From an uncultured Corynebacterium sp. (GTDB lineage: Bacteria; Actinomycetota; Actinomycetes; Mycobacteriales; Mycobacteriaceae), in NCBI GenBank assembly GCA_943914465.1, contig CALUCD010000009.1:1-64000 (forward strand): 64,000 nucleotides of DNA. The letters run 5' to 3'. The notes beneath the pieces were generated by a model that searched no databases, was not told where the DNA came from, and was given only the letters and a program-made list of their open reading frames with translations. The translations under genes and the position numbers were made by a program. Shown in pieces: positions 17,032 through 25,799 of this stretch (position 1 is the stretch's first letter; every line of letters begins with the position of its first letter).

Positions 17032-18027
17032 ATGCCTAAAACCGAAATGCAACCACGCACTGCGCACGATCGGGGTCTGCTCGGTGCGATTGGGCAGACC
17101 CCACTGGTGGATCTTTCGAGCGGTTTCCGGAATGTCGAGCGGTCAGCTGTTTCGCAGGTGTGGGGGAAGCTTGAATCATTCAACCCCGGTGGCAGTGCGA
17201 AGGACCGGACTGCGCGAGCGTTGGTCGCAGATGCGACCGAGCGGGGGGTGCTTTACCCCGGCGCGGTCGCGGTGGAGTCAAGCAGTGGCAATCTCGGGGT
17301 TGCGCTTGCACGCGAGGCTGTCATTGGCGGGTGGGACTTTCACTGCGTTGTGGACCAGCGGACCAATGCTGCGACGTTGGCGATGATCAAGGCGCTTGGT
17401 GCCACCGTCCACTCAGTGACCCAACCTGACCCGGAGACGGGGGATTGGTTGGCAGCGCGTCGTAAGAAAGTCGCAGCGCTGAAGTCCGAGCTGAATGCGG
17501 TGAACTTGGATCAGTATTCCAACCAAGCCGCGTTCAACGCGCATGATGAGGGCACGATGGCGGAGATCGTTGCCCAGCTTGGCCACGCCCCGAAAATTCT
17601 GGTGGTTGCGGTGAGTACGACCGGAACGGTCGGAGGGTGTTTGCGCCACATCAAAGACCACGGCTACGACACCCACGTCGTTGCAGTGGACGCAGAGGGC
17701 TCGGTCCTTTTCGATGGTGCGCGGGGCGAGCGGGTGCTGCCCGGTTACGGCGCGGGGGTTGTCCCCGAGCTGTCACGAAGTGTGAGCCCAGATCGAGTCG
17801 TGCGCGTCGCAGCGAGTGACGCCGTTGCGGCTGCACGCCGTCTTGCCCGCGGATCCGGCTTTGTCGCCGGTGCATCAGGAGGTGCCGTTGCGTACGCGAC
17901 CGAAACGCTCCTGGAGGAAGGTGAGATCGGCGACATCGTGGCGATGTTTCATGATGATGGGCGCGCATACCTGGATACGGTCTACAACGATTCTTGGGTG
18001 TCGGACACCCTAGGTTTGGAGGTGTAG
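17032..18027 (+). CDS. SbnA/CysM-like PLP-dependent synthase
   Basis: A 331-residue fold-type II PLP enzyme of the cysteine synthase family. The PLP lysine lies in GGSAKDRTARA near residue 57. The substrate loop reads ESSSGNLGVALA near 82-93; the SSGNLG form is seen in SbnA-type 2,3-diaminopropionate synthases, whereas CysK/CysM normally have TSGNTG. The phosphate-binding STTGTVGG follows near 194. It could therefore make an amino-substituted alanine from O-phosphoserine rather than cysteine; cysteine synthase remains the fallback. The ATG at 17032 lies seven bases after TATGCT. Four bases separate it from the downstream FAD/PLP fusion gene, so the two form an operon. Confidence 0.88.
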   Translation: MPKTEMQPRTAHDRGLLGAIGQTPLVDLSSGFRNVERSAVSQVWGKLESFNPGGSAKDRTARALVADATERGVLYPGAVAVESSSGNLGVALAREAVIGGWDFHCVVDQRTNAATLAMIKALGATVHSVTQPDPETGDWLAARRKKVAALKSELNAVNLDQYSNQAAFNAHDEGTMAEIVAQLGHAPKILVVAVSTTGTVGGCLRHIKDHGYDTHVVAVDAEGSVLFDGARGERVLPGYGAGVVPELSRSVSPDRVVRVAASDAVAAARRLARGSGFVAGASGGAVAYATETLLEEGEIGDIVAMFHDDGRAYLDTVYNDSWVSDTLGLEV

Positions 18028-18031
18028 ACGG

Positions 18032-20821
18032 GTGGGACGCACCAACGTCGCAATTATCGGGGCCGGGCCGCGTGGGTTGTGGGCAGCCGAAGCCCTCATG
18101 GAGCGCGCTCGCCAGCGTGGGGTATCGATCGCGCTTACCGTCTTCAACGACGGGCCCGTACAGGCGGCCTCAGCGGCAGGAGCCTTTCAACCCGACCTAC
18201 CTCATCATTGGTTGCTCAACGTCCCCTCGCAGGTGATCAGGACCCAGCTCGGTTCCTTCAATGCGTGGCGCGGGGCGGATGATCCGTTTCCACCCCGCAG
18301 GCTGGTCGGCGAGTTTTTGCAAGCTTCCTGGCGTGCGGTGGCTGAACAGGCGCCGCCGCGGTGCGAGATCACGATGTGTGGCAGCTGTGTGACTGATCTT
18401 TCCCCGGCTGGCGCGGGCAGTGGTGTGCACATCGCGGGTGAGCACTTCGACGAGGTCCTGGTGGCGACAGGCCACGCCGAGGACTGGCCCGGTCGCCTCC
18501 GACAAGGAGACGTTGGTGATTTGCCGGTGATCGCGCCGGTGTACCCAGCTGCAAACCTCGACACCGTCGGCGAGGCGGACGTGGCATTGGTCCGAGGCGC
18601 GGCGCTGACGTTTATTGATGTGGTGCGCTACGCCAAAGCGCAAACGTTCTATCCGGTGACGCGCTCGGGACGATTCATGGAGGTGAAAGCCTACCTTGAC
18701 GGGCAGGACAAGGCACGCGTCGCACCGGTGCTCGCCGAGGCTGCACAGCGGATCCGCCAGTGTGATGGTTTCGCGGAACTTGAGGAAATTCTTGCCGGAT
18801 GCGCTGCGACAATCCTGCACACTCTTGGTGGGCAGGGTGGTCTCGATGAGGTGCTCGCAGTCTTACGCGGCGAGGATTTCACAGACGACGCGGTCGAGGA
18901 GTTGCGAACCTCGCTTGCCGCAGCTGAGGGCTCGCGCGCGTGGACCCCGGCGCTCGCCGTCGCGCTGGCGTTTCGGGAAACCTATGATGCGTTGGTCGAT
19001 CGGGCGTCGTTTGGGGGCAGGGAGACGCTCGGTGGTGACCGGTTTGATCGGCTTACCCGCACGCTGGAGCGCGTCGCATTCGGCCCGCCCGCGCAGAGCG
19101 CCCGGGACCTGCTCGAGATGATCGACGCTGGTCGGATCCGCACCGACGTGCTCGACCGCGGTGAGGACGACCTGGGTGCGCTTGCAGCTGAGGTCGACGC
19201 CACGGTAGTCATCGACGCGGTGAATGCTCCACCTGGCGTCGTTGAGGGCACGCTGATCGGCGAGCTGGTGGCGCGCGGTATCGGGCAGCGATACGGGGAC
19301 ACAAATGCGCTTCACGTCGAGCGTGACGCCACTTTGGTGGGACACCACCATATCGCTGCAGCGGGGCGAATGAATGAGGGGTTCATCCTAGGCCACGACA
19401 CGTTACGCCGGGACCCAGATGACGTGATTGAGCGCTGGGCCGACCGGGTCAGCGCAGCGGCGATGGAGCATCCTGATCGCGTGCATGGCCTACCGCCGTT
19501 GGCGGCGCGGACGTTTGGGTGGTCAGAGGCTCTTGTCAATGATGCCGCGCAATGCCGGCACCTGATTGACACGTTTGGCAGTCCGGCCAACGTGCTTAAC
19601 CCCGAGCCGATGGAGGCGAACATCGCCGAACTGGTCACGGCCGGGGAGCAGGTGGGGGTGGAGACGAAGATCTTTTTCGCCCGGAAGGCGAACAAGGCGC
19701 TGGTGTTCGTTGACACGGTGCGAGACACTGGCCACGGAGTCGACGTGGCGAGTGAAAATGAGCTGCGCCAGGTACTCGATCGCGGTATGCCGGGGGAGCG
19801 GATTGTGCTGTCTGCAGCCATCAAACCGGACCGGCTGCTCGCCCTCGCGATCGATCACGGTGTCAACATTTCCACAGACACGTGCGCTGAATACGACCGA
19901 GTCTGCGCGATCGCCGAGGCGGCCGGCACGTATGCGCGTGTTGCGCCGCGATTGGCGCCGAATCCCGACACGATGCCACCGACCCGTTTCGGAGAACGTC
20001 TCGGCGCCTGGGCGGCGCATGTGAGTGAGCCGCGTGCGGGAGCGCAGGTTGTTGGGGTGCACGCACACTTGCATGGGTATGCGGCGCAGGACCGCTCCAC
20101 GGCGCTTCGCGAGTGCATGGAGCTGATTGACGTGTTGCGCGCGGCGGGTCACGCACCGGAGTTCATCGATATCGGTGGTGGTGTGCCAATGAGTTATCTC
20201 AGCAGCGAAGAGCAGTGGCGTGATTACCAGGACGCTATTGCTGCCCAACGCAGCGGGTACGCAACTGCACTGACATGGAAGGCTGACCCGCTTACCAATA
20301 CGTACCCGTATTGGCAGGAGCCGACGCGAGGCGCGTGGTTAACGCAGGTGCTTGCTGGTGGCGTCGCTGAGGAGCTGCGGGCTCGGGGTTTAAGGTTGCA
20401 CCTTGAGCCGGGGCGTTCGCTTCTTGACGGCTGCGGGGTCATCCTTGCCGACGTCGCGTTTACCAAGACCCGCTCCGATGGTGTGCCGCTTGTGGGGCTT
20501 GCGATGAACCGGACGCAGTGTCGCACGACGTCGGACGATTATCTGATCGATCCGGTGTTGATCAAGCGCACCCCGGCAGGTGATGCGGTTGAGGCGTTTC
20601 TTGTCGGAGCGTATTGCATTGAGGATGAGCTCATCCTGCGCCGCAAGATTCGTTTCCCGCGCGGCGTCGCAGCAGGTGACATCGTTGCTATCCCAAATGC
20701 TGCCGGCTACTTCATGCACATCCTTGAAAGCGCATCACACCAGATCCCGCTTGCACACAACGTGGTGTACCCGCCGGGTGTGCTCGACGACATCGACGGG
20801 CAGCCTACAGCGCGGCGGTGA
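18032..20821 (+). CDS. FAD/NAD(P)-binding domain fused to a PLP-dependent decarboxylase
   Basis: A 929-residue fusion. The first half begins with IIGAGPRGLWAAEAL, a dinucleotide-binding motif of the FAD-NAD(P)-binding (NAD_binding_9-like) family, and runs to about residue 480. The second half is an alanine-racemase-fold decarboxylase related to LysA/Y4yA proteins: PLP lysine in FFARKANK near 551, FIDIGGGVP near 711, and HLEPGRSLLDG near 791. The GTG start has GGAGG ten bases upstream and follows the SbnA-like gene by four bases. The pair suggests a pathway making, oxidising and decarboxylating a small amino acid. No NRPS, siderophore synthetase or transporter is adjacent. The 3' end overlaps ltbR by 17 bases, tail to tail. 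Confidence 0.88.
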   Translation: MGRTNVAIIGAGPRGLWAAEALMERARQRGVSIALTVFNDGPVQAASAAGAFQPDLPHHWLLNVPSQVIRTQLGSFNAWRGADDPFPPRRLVGEFLQASWRAVAEQAPPRCEITMCGSCVTDLSPAGAGSGVHIAGEHFDEVLVATGHAEDWPGRLRQGDVGDLPVIAPVYPAANLDTVGEADVALVRGAALTFIDVVRYAKAQTFYPVTRSGRFMEVKAYLDGQDKARVAPVLAEAAQRIRQCDGFAELEEILAGCAATILHTLGGQGGLDEVLAVLRGEDFTDDAVEELRTSLAAAEGSRAWTPALAVALAFRETYDALVDRASFGGRETLGGDRFDRLTRTLERVAFGPPAQSARDLLEMIDAGRIRTDVLDRGEDDLGALAAEVDATVVIDAVNAPPGVVEGTLIGELVARGIGQRYGDTNALHVERDATLVGHHHIAAAGRMNEGFILGHDTLRRDPDDVIERWADRVSAAAMEHPDRVHGLPPLAARTFGWSEALVNDAAQCRHLIDTFGSPANVLNPEPMEANIAELVTAGEQVGVETKIFFARKANKALVFVDTVRDTGHGVDVASENELRQVLDRGMPGERIVLSAAIKPDRLLALAIDHGVNISTDTCAEYDRVCAIAEAAGTYARVAPRLAPNPDTMPPTRFGERLGAWAAHVSEPRAGAQVVGVHAHLHGYAAQDRSTALRECMELIDVLRAAGHAPEFIDIGGGVPMSYLSSEEQWRDYQDAIAAQRSGYATALTWKADPLTNTYPYWQEPTRGAWLTQVLAGGVAEELRARGLRLHLEPGRSLLDGCGVILADVAFTKTRSDGVPLVGLAMNRTQCRTTSDDYLIDPVLIKRTPAGDAVEAFLVGAYCIEDELILRRKIRFPRGVAAGDIVAIPNAAGYFMHILESASHQIPLAHNVVYPPGVLDDIDGQPTARR

Positions 20822-21518
20822 GCTCTTTGGCCGCAGCTTTTAACTCCTTTCCCACCTTCTGCGCAGGGCTGGGAGCGAGTCGCTGTGCTGGGCCCGACAC
20901 TGACAGCACAGCGATTACCTGACCGTTCGTGTCGAAGATCGGTGCGGAGGCTGATGCGAGACCGACTTCGCGTTCGGCAACAGACTCAGCCACGCCAGTT
21001 GACCGGACAGTGGCCAGTTCGTTGGGAGGGAATGGGGAAGCGTCGATAAGCGAAAAAGCTCCGAAAACGCGCGCGGCGGATCCAGCGGCAAGCGATAGCG
21101 ATGACCCCACGGGCACGGTGTACGTTAACCCCGACGCTGGTTCCTCGGCGGCAATACAGGTGCGGGTATCGCCGGTGAGCTTGTAGAGCTGGACGGATTC
21201 TCCAGTGGTGGCAACGAGTTGTCGCATGATCGGACCGGCAGCCGTAATAAGCTGTGGCGAGGTGCCAGTAGAAAAGTGCGCAAGCGCAGGTCCTATGGTC
21301 CACGCGCCGGTGTCTGTACGGGTCAAGACGTGGTGGATCTCTAACGCGGTGGCGATGCGGTGGGTTGTGGCACGTGGGAGATCAGTCTCCTGGCTGAGCG
21401 CGGCTAGGGTTTTGTCGCCATTGCTGACTGCGTGCACGATCGCAATGGCGCGGTCGAGGACCTTGATGCCGGAGGCTTCGCTAGACTGTCTCACGTCACG
21501 GATAGTAGCATCCCGCAT
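20805..21518 (-). CDS. ltbR: IclR-family regulator, probable LtbR
   Basis: A 237-residue IclR-type repressor with an N-terminal winged helix (about 15-75, including LAALSQETDLPRATTHRI) and a C-terminal effector domain. In Corynebacterium glutamicum the IclR regulator divergent from leuCD is LtbR, which represses leuCD and the tryptophan operon. Here the gene is likewise divergent from leuC, with a 47-base gap, so the same role is inferred. The ATG at 21518 is preferred because earlier starts would run into leuC. I could not find a clear symmetrical operator in the gap; binding may extend into the coding ends. Confidence 0.9.
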   Translation of the reverse strand: MRDATIRDVRQSSEASGIKVLDRAIAIVHAVSNGDKTLAALSQETDLPRATTHRIATALEIHHVLTRTDTGAWTIGPALAHFSTGTSPQLITAAGPIMRQLVATTGESVQLYKLTGDTRTCIAAEEPASGLTYTVPVGSSLSLAAGSAARVFGAFSLIDASPFPPNELATVRSTGVAESVAEREVGLASASAPIFDTNGQVIAVLSVSGPAQRLAPSPAQKVGKELKAAAKELTAAL

Positions 21519-21565
21519 GTTGGAAAGTGGCGGGGTCTGGCAGAGGCTGAACGAGGAGGACACCC

Positions 21566-22987
21566 ATGGCGGAGACGCCGTTGACACTGGCAGAGAAGGT
21601 CTGGCGCGACCACGTAGTGGCCAAAGGAGAAAACGGCGAGCCGGACCTGATCTACATCGACTTCCAACTCCTACACGAGGTGACCTCACCCCAAGCATTC
21701 GACGGGCTGCGGATGGCAGGGCGAACACTACGGCACCCCGAACTGCATCTTGCCACCGAAGACCACAATGTGCCCACCCAGGGAATTCAGTCCGGCAACC
21801 TTCTCGAGATCGTCGAACCCACCTCGCGAACACAAGTGGAAACACTGCGCAAGAACTGCGCAGAGTTCGGGGTGCGCCTGCACCCAATGGGCGATATTCA
21901 GCAAGGCATTGTCCACACCGTCGGGCCGCAGCTAGGAATCACGCAACCGGGAATGACGATCGTCTGCGGCGACTCGCACACCTCCACACACGGCGCGTTC
22001 GGCTCAATCGCGTTCGGTATTGGCACCTCTGAAGTCGAGCACGTCATGGCCACCCAAACACTGCCGCTTAAACCGTTCAAGACGATGGCGGTAGAAGTAA
22101 GCGGTGAACTCGCCGACGGGGTGACGGCAAAAGACTTGATTCTGGCGATCATCGCCAAGATCGGGACCGGAGGCGGGCAGGGCTACATCATTGAATACCG
22201 CGGCGAGGCGATCAGCAAGCTGTCCATGGAAGCCCGGATGACCATCTGCAACATGTCCATTGAAGCGGGTGCGCGTGCCGGCATGGTCGCTCCCGACCAG
22301 AAGACCTTCGACTACGTTCAAGGTCGCGAGTACGCACCACAAGGCGCAGACTGGGACGGCGCCGTTGCCTACTGGAAAACGCTTCCCACTGATGAAGGTG
22401 CGACGTTTGACCGCGTGGTTGAGATCGACGGTAGCGCGCTTTCCCCGTTTGTCACCTGGGGCACCAACCCCGGCCAAGGACTTCCCCTGTCTGGTCAGGT
22501 CCCTGACCCCGAGGACTTCACCGATGAGGCATCGAAGCAAGCAGCGGCGAAAGCACTGGCCTATATGGGCCTCGAACCGGGCACGCCGCTTCGTTCCATC
22601 CCAATTGACACCGTGTTTCTTGGTTCCTGCACCAACGCACGTATTGAGGATCTCAGGGCCGCTGCAGACGTTGTGGCGGGCAGAACGATTGCCAAGGGCA
22701 CTCGGATGCTCGTCGTGCCTTCATCCACCCTGGTGAAACAGCAGGCAGAGGAGGAAGGGCTGGACAAGATTTTCACCGATTTCGGTGCAGAGTGGCGCAC
22801 TGCCGGGTGCTCGATGTGTCTAGGAATGAACCCAGACCAGCTCGCCCCAGGGGAGCGCAGTGCATCGACCTCAAACCGGAACTTTGAAGGCCGGCAAGGA
22901 CCTGGGGGTCGTACTCACCTCGTGTCACCGCTGGTAGCCGCGGCGACGGCTGTTACCGGCCATCTTGCAAGCCCAGCCGACCTGTAA
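21566..22987 (+). CDS. leuC: 3-isopropylmalate dehydratase, large subunit
   Basis: Aconitase-family large subunit that, with LeuD, isomerises 2- to 3-isopropylmalate in leucine synthesis. The 473-residue protein has the three Fe-S cysteines: one in GSCTNARIED near 353, and two in CSMCLGMNPD near 414 and 417. GDSHTSTHGAFG near 130 and the C-terminal SNRNFEGRQG block are diagnostic. AGGAGG lies seven bases before the ATG. leuD follows 18 bases downstream. Regulation by the divergent LtbR is likely. Confidence 0.97.
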   Translation: MAETPLTLAEKVWRDHVVAKGENGEPDLIYIDFQLLHEVTSPQAFDGLRMAGRTLRHPELHLATEDHNVPTQGIQSGNLLEIVEPTSRTQVETLRKNCAEFGVRLHPMGDIQQGIVHTVGPQLGITQPGMTIVCGDSHTSTHGAFGSIAFGIGTSEVEHVMATQTLPLKPFKTMAVEVSGELADGVTAKDLILAIIAKIGTGGGQGYIIEYRGEAISKLSMEARMTICNMSIEAGARAGMVAPDQKTFDYVQGREYAPQGADWDGAVAYWKTLPTDEGATFDRVVEIDGSALSPFVTWGTNPGQGLPLSGQVPDPEDFTDEASKQAAAKALAYMGLEPGTPLRSIPIDTVFLGSCTNARIEDLRAAADVVAGRTIAKGTRMLVVPSSTLVKQQAEEEGLDKIFTDFGAEWRTAGCSMCLGMNPDQLAPGERSASTSNRNFEGRQGPGGRTHLVSPLVAAATAVTGHLASPADL

Positions 22988-23005
22988 CAGGAAAGGGAGC
23001 ACATC

Positions 23006-23605
23006 ATGCAGCAATTCACCACCCATACCGGTGTAGGCGTCCCGTTGACTCGCTCGAACGTTGACACCGACCAAATCATCCCGGCGCGGTATTTAAAGCG
23101 CGTGTCACGCACCGGTTTCGAGGATGGTTTATTCTCCAACTGGCGCGAGACTGAGCCTGACTTCGTGCTGAACCAGCAGGCGTATCGGGATGGGTCTGTG
23201 CTGTTTGCAGGCCCGGATTTCGGCACCGGTTCGTCGCGGGAGCACGCCGTGTGGGCGCTGATGGACTACGGGTTCCGCGCAGTATTCAGCCCGCGCTTCG
23301 CTGACATTTTTCGCGGCAACGCGGGCAAGGCTGGACTCCTGGCCGGAATCATGACGGAATCCGACATTGAGCTGATCTTCAAACAGCTTGAGCAAAACCC
23401 GGGTATGCAGGCTACGGTCTCGCTGGAAGACAGGACGGTGACAGTCGGAGACAACACCTACACCTTCGACGTGGATGACTACACGCGCTGGAGACTGATG
23501 GAGGGGCTAGACGATATCGGGCTAACGCTTCGCGACGAAGCCTCGATCGAGCGTTTTGAAACGTCGCGCCCGAGCTTCAAACCCGCCGTCCGCCTCCACC
23601 AGTAG
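23006..23605 (+). CDS. leuD: 3-isopropylmalate dehydratase, small subunit
   Basis: Swivelling-domain partner of LeuC, 199 residues, of the usual length. Diagnostic blocks are NVDTDQIIPARYLK near 23, DFGTGSSREHAVWAL near 73 and FSPRFADIFRGNAGKAGL near 96. AAAGGGAG precedes the ATG. It forms an operon with leuC and ends 25 bases before the convergent YbjN gene. The two subunits together form the [4Fe-4S] enzyme in the cytoplasm. Confidence 0.97.
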   Translation: MQQFTTHTGVGVPLTRSNVDTDQIIPARYLKRVSRTGFEDGLFSNWRETEPDFVLNQQAYRDGSVLFAGPDFGTGSSREHAVWALMDYGFRAVFSPRFADIFRGNAGKAGLLAGIMTESDIELIFKQLEQNPGMQATVSLEDRTVTVGDNTYTFDVDDYTRWRLMEGLDDIGLTLRDEASIERFETSRPSFKPAVRLHQ

Positions 23606-23630
23606 CATCAAGACGCCCCGCAGACATGTG

Positions 23631-24098
23631 TCACGGCGCCTTCGGCAACTGCTCCTCGATCTTCGCCAGCACCTCCGGAGCGAAGTTTTTCAAAAAGTCG
23701 CGTGCTGCGTTTCCGACCCCTTCGATTCCTGAACTGACGTGCTGCGCCAGCTGCTCGTCGGTGTAGTTCCAGTTTCCAGGTAGTGAATACGCCGCCCCAA
23801 GCGCTGTCAGGTTGCGCTCCGCATCCTGTATGGCAGACGCGGTGGGAAACGCGTGTGCGTTGTTATAGTCCTCCACCCACTCCAGCACATCGTCGAATTG
23901 GTCAGCGGTGACGGTGTCCACCGCGACGGTGGTGAGCACGGTGAGTGTGGGGGCGACGAAACGAATCTCCATGCCAAGCCCGTGGAACCCGGTTCGCAGG
24001 CCGTGACCCGACTGGGCGGGCTCATAGTTCCATCCGGCCGCGTCGAAGATGTCCTGGACGCGCTCGAGGGTAAGTGGTCGAAGGTCGCTAGCGCTCAT
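23631..24098 (-). CDS. YbjN-domain protein, second of a pair
   Basis: A 155-residue cytoplasmic protein with the YbjN (type III secretion chaperone-like alpha/beta) fold: an N-terminal helix, alternating strands around residues 30-65, and the helix VLEWVEDYNNAHAFPTA that marks the family. Biochemical function is unknown; in other bacteria such proteins affect motility and stress traits. It starts three bases after the stop of a second YbjN gene and is therefore its operon partner. No RBS is obvious, which suggests translational coupling. Confidence 0.75.
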   Translation of the reverse strand: MSASDLRPLTLERVQDIFDAAGWNYEPAQSGHGLRTGFHGLGMEIRFVAPTLTVLTTVAVDTVTADQFDDVLEWVEDYNNAHAFPTASAIQDAERNLTALGAAYSLPGNWNYTDEQLAQHVSSGIEGVGNAARDFLKNFAPEVLAKIEEQLPKAP

Positions 24099-24101
24099 CG
24101 G

Positions 24102-24599
24102 CTATGCCTCACTTTCTGGGCTTTCCGGACTTTCCGGATTTTTTGCCGGTGCTGGGTTCGTGGTGCCTGGGAGAGGGTCGGTGAGATCCGGCAGTTCCTG
24201 GTTGAGTTGGTCCGCCATATGGTGAATGGCCGAAAAATAAAACTCCAGCATCGACTGCAATTGTTCATCGGTAAGCCCACCCGGCGTGAAAAAGGGCGCC
24301 TCAAAGATGGCAACGGCGGTGTGATCCTCCCGCAGAACCGGATGCACACGCACCAACGGCATCAACCGGTTCAGCTCGTTTGCCGCCAGACGAAGGGCAG
24401 TAATTTCTTCGGCCGTTTTCGCGGTTGCTAACCAGCGAGTGGAGATTTTGAAACCGGCGCTCTCTAGATGAAAAAACACCACCAAGCCTGGAAATGCGGT
24501 GTGCGTCGTTCCGTCCTCACCGCGGAAGTGTTTGAGGTTGAAACCATCGAGCATGGCCTCAATGCGTTCTTGGTCTACTGGGGTAAAGCGATCACTCAT
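24102..24599 (-). CDS. YbjN-domain protein, first of a pair
   Basis: A 165-residue protein sharing the YbjN layout with its neighbour (VVFFHLESAGFKISTRW strands, then a helix with LRLAANELNRLMPLVRV). The C-terminus is a low-complexity Pro/Glu/Ser stretch with a PESPES repeat. The ATG at 24599 has AGGAG eight bases upstream and is preferred over the GTG at 24680. The pair probably arose by duplication and may form a heterodimer. Role unknown. Confidence 0.75.
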   Translation of the reverse strand: MSDRFTPVDQERIEAMLDGFNLKHFRGEDGTTHTAFPGLVVFFHLESAGFKISTRWLATAKTAEEITALRLAANELNRLMPLVRVHPVLREDHTAVAIFEAPFFTPGGLTDEQLQSMLEFYFSAIHHMADQLNQELPDLTDPLPGTTNPAPAKNPESPESPESEA

Positions 24600-24639
24600 C
24601 AAAGCTCCTGGAACAGTGTTGGCACGGTAGCGGTAGACG

Positions 24640-25659
24640 TTACTGCACCGGCAGAGCGGTCGGGATGTAATCGGCGCCACTTAACTGCCCGTCACGAAAA
24701 CTTAAGACCCACGTCGAGCCCTTCTTCGCGTGAATGTCCGTGTCTATGGGCAGCGTTCCCTGCGCTGATAGCCACGCCACCATCCCCGGTATGACATCAC
24801 CCTGCGCACACACCACACTCACACCGCCTTGTGCGACCACGTCCATAAATGCGTGCTGAGCGTCGACCATGTTCTCTAGCCACGCGTTATCACCCAGTCG
24901 CTCATCAACCTCCACATCCAGACCGAGTTCGTCTGCCAAAGGCGCGACAGTGGCCTGGCAACGGTCGGGCAGTGCTGAAAAGATGCGCGTGGGCGCGAAA
25001 GGAACAAGCATCGGCACCAGCATCTCCGACTGCCGCAGTCCCTTCTTATCCAGCGGACGCAGGTTATCGTCGCCGCTCCATTTTTCGCGATCGTGGGCGT
25101 GGGCGTGGCGCACGTAGAGGACCCGGGCGTCTGCCGGCTTTCGGAACCGCTTTGCTGCCTTTGCCAACACTTCGCGGTCGAGGTCGTAGCTCAACAGCTT
25201 CTTAGCCGCCTCGACTGGCAGCCAGCGCAGTTCGTCGACTTCGTCGTTCGCTTCGAACTGCCCGCCAATGACTTCGCCAGTCCAGTAATACACCACCTTC
25301 GTGGTGTTTTTAACTGGGTAGACCGTCTTTCCGATGAGTTTTCCCAACCGGACGCGGTAGCCGGTTTCTTCCTCGATTTCGCGCACTGCCGCAGCGATGA
25401 GCGACTCACCAGGATCGACTTTGCCCTTGGCAAGCGACCAGTCGTCGTAATGCGGCCGGTGGATGCAGGCAACTCGAATCGAGTCAGGGTCAGCGAGCTC
25501 CCCGCGCCACAGCACTGCCCCGGCAGCGAGCGTCGTTCGGGCAAACTCCTTTTGCGGTTTGGATGGCACCTCCTGATGCCGCCCTGTGAGAAACATTTCC
25601 CCGGACGCGTCTTTATCTTGCTCGTGCAGGTTGCCAGACTTCGGAGAGGATGCAGACAT
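24640..25659 (-). CDS. mutT1: Nudix hydrolase fused to histidine phosphatase (MutT1 type)
   Basis: A 339-residue two-domain enzyme. The N-terminal Nudix box is complete (GKVDPGES ... REIEEETGY, about residues 68-90). A histidine phosphatase domain starts at VLYVRHAHAHD near 183, the active-site RH being followed by Ala rather than Gly. The same fusion in mycobacteria (MutT1) degrades 8-oxo-dGTP and diadenosine polyphosphates, protecting against oxidative mutagenesis. The gene order leuCD-mutT1-gpsA-ddl is shared with mycobacteria in outline, though the hupB and ppk genes found there are absent here. ATG 25659 is preferred to an upstream start because the extra 12 residues look non-conserved. 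Confidence 0.9.
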   Translation of the reverse strand: MSASSPKSGNLHEQDKDASGEMFLTGRHQEVPSKPQKEFARTTLAAGAVLWRGELADPDSIRVACIHRPHYDDWSLAKGKVDPGESLIAAAVREIEEETGYRVRLGKLIGKTVYPVKNTTKVVYYWTGEVIGGQFEANDEVDELRWLPVEAAKKLLSYDLDREVLAKAAKRFRKPADARVLYVRHAHAHDREKWSGDDNLRPLDKKGLRQSEMLVPMLVPFAPTRIFSALPDRCQATVAPLADELGLDVEVDERLGDNAWLENMVDAQHAFMDVVAQGGVSVVCAQGDVIPGMVAWLSAQGTLPIDTDIHAKKGSTWVLSFRDGQLSGADYIPTALPVQ

Positions 25660-25799
25660 AGGATCTATTGTTGCGCACCAGCCAGTTTGATGCATCCGGC
25701 GTGCATTTCGCTGCGAGATGTTAGCGTTAGACGGCGTCGCCTCGCATGCCCCTCGGGCCGGCGCCCGCGGGGTTTGAGTGGAGCAAAGGTGGGATGGAC

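Noticed and set aside
21519..21565. Symmetrical LtbR operator between ltbR and leuC
   Set aside because: No convincing inverted repeat is visible in the 47-base gap, so no operator was annotated.
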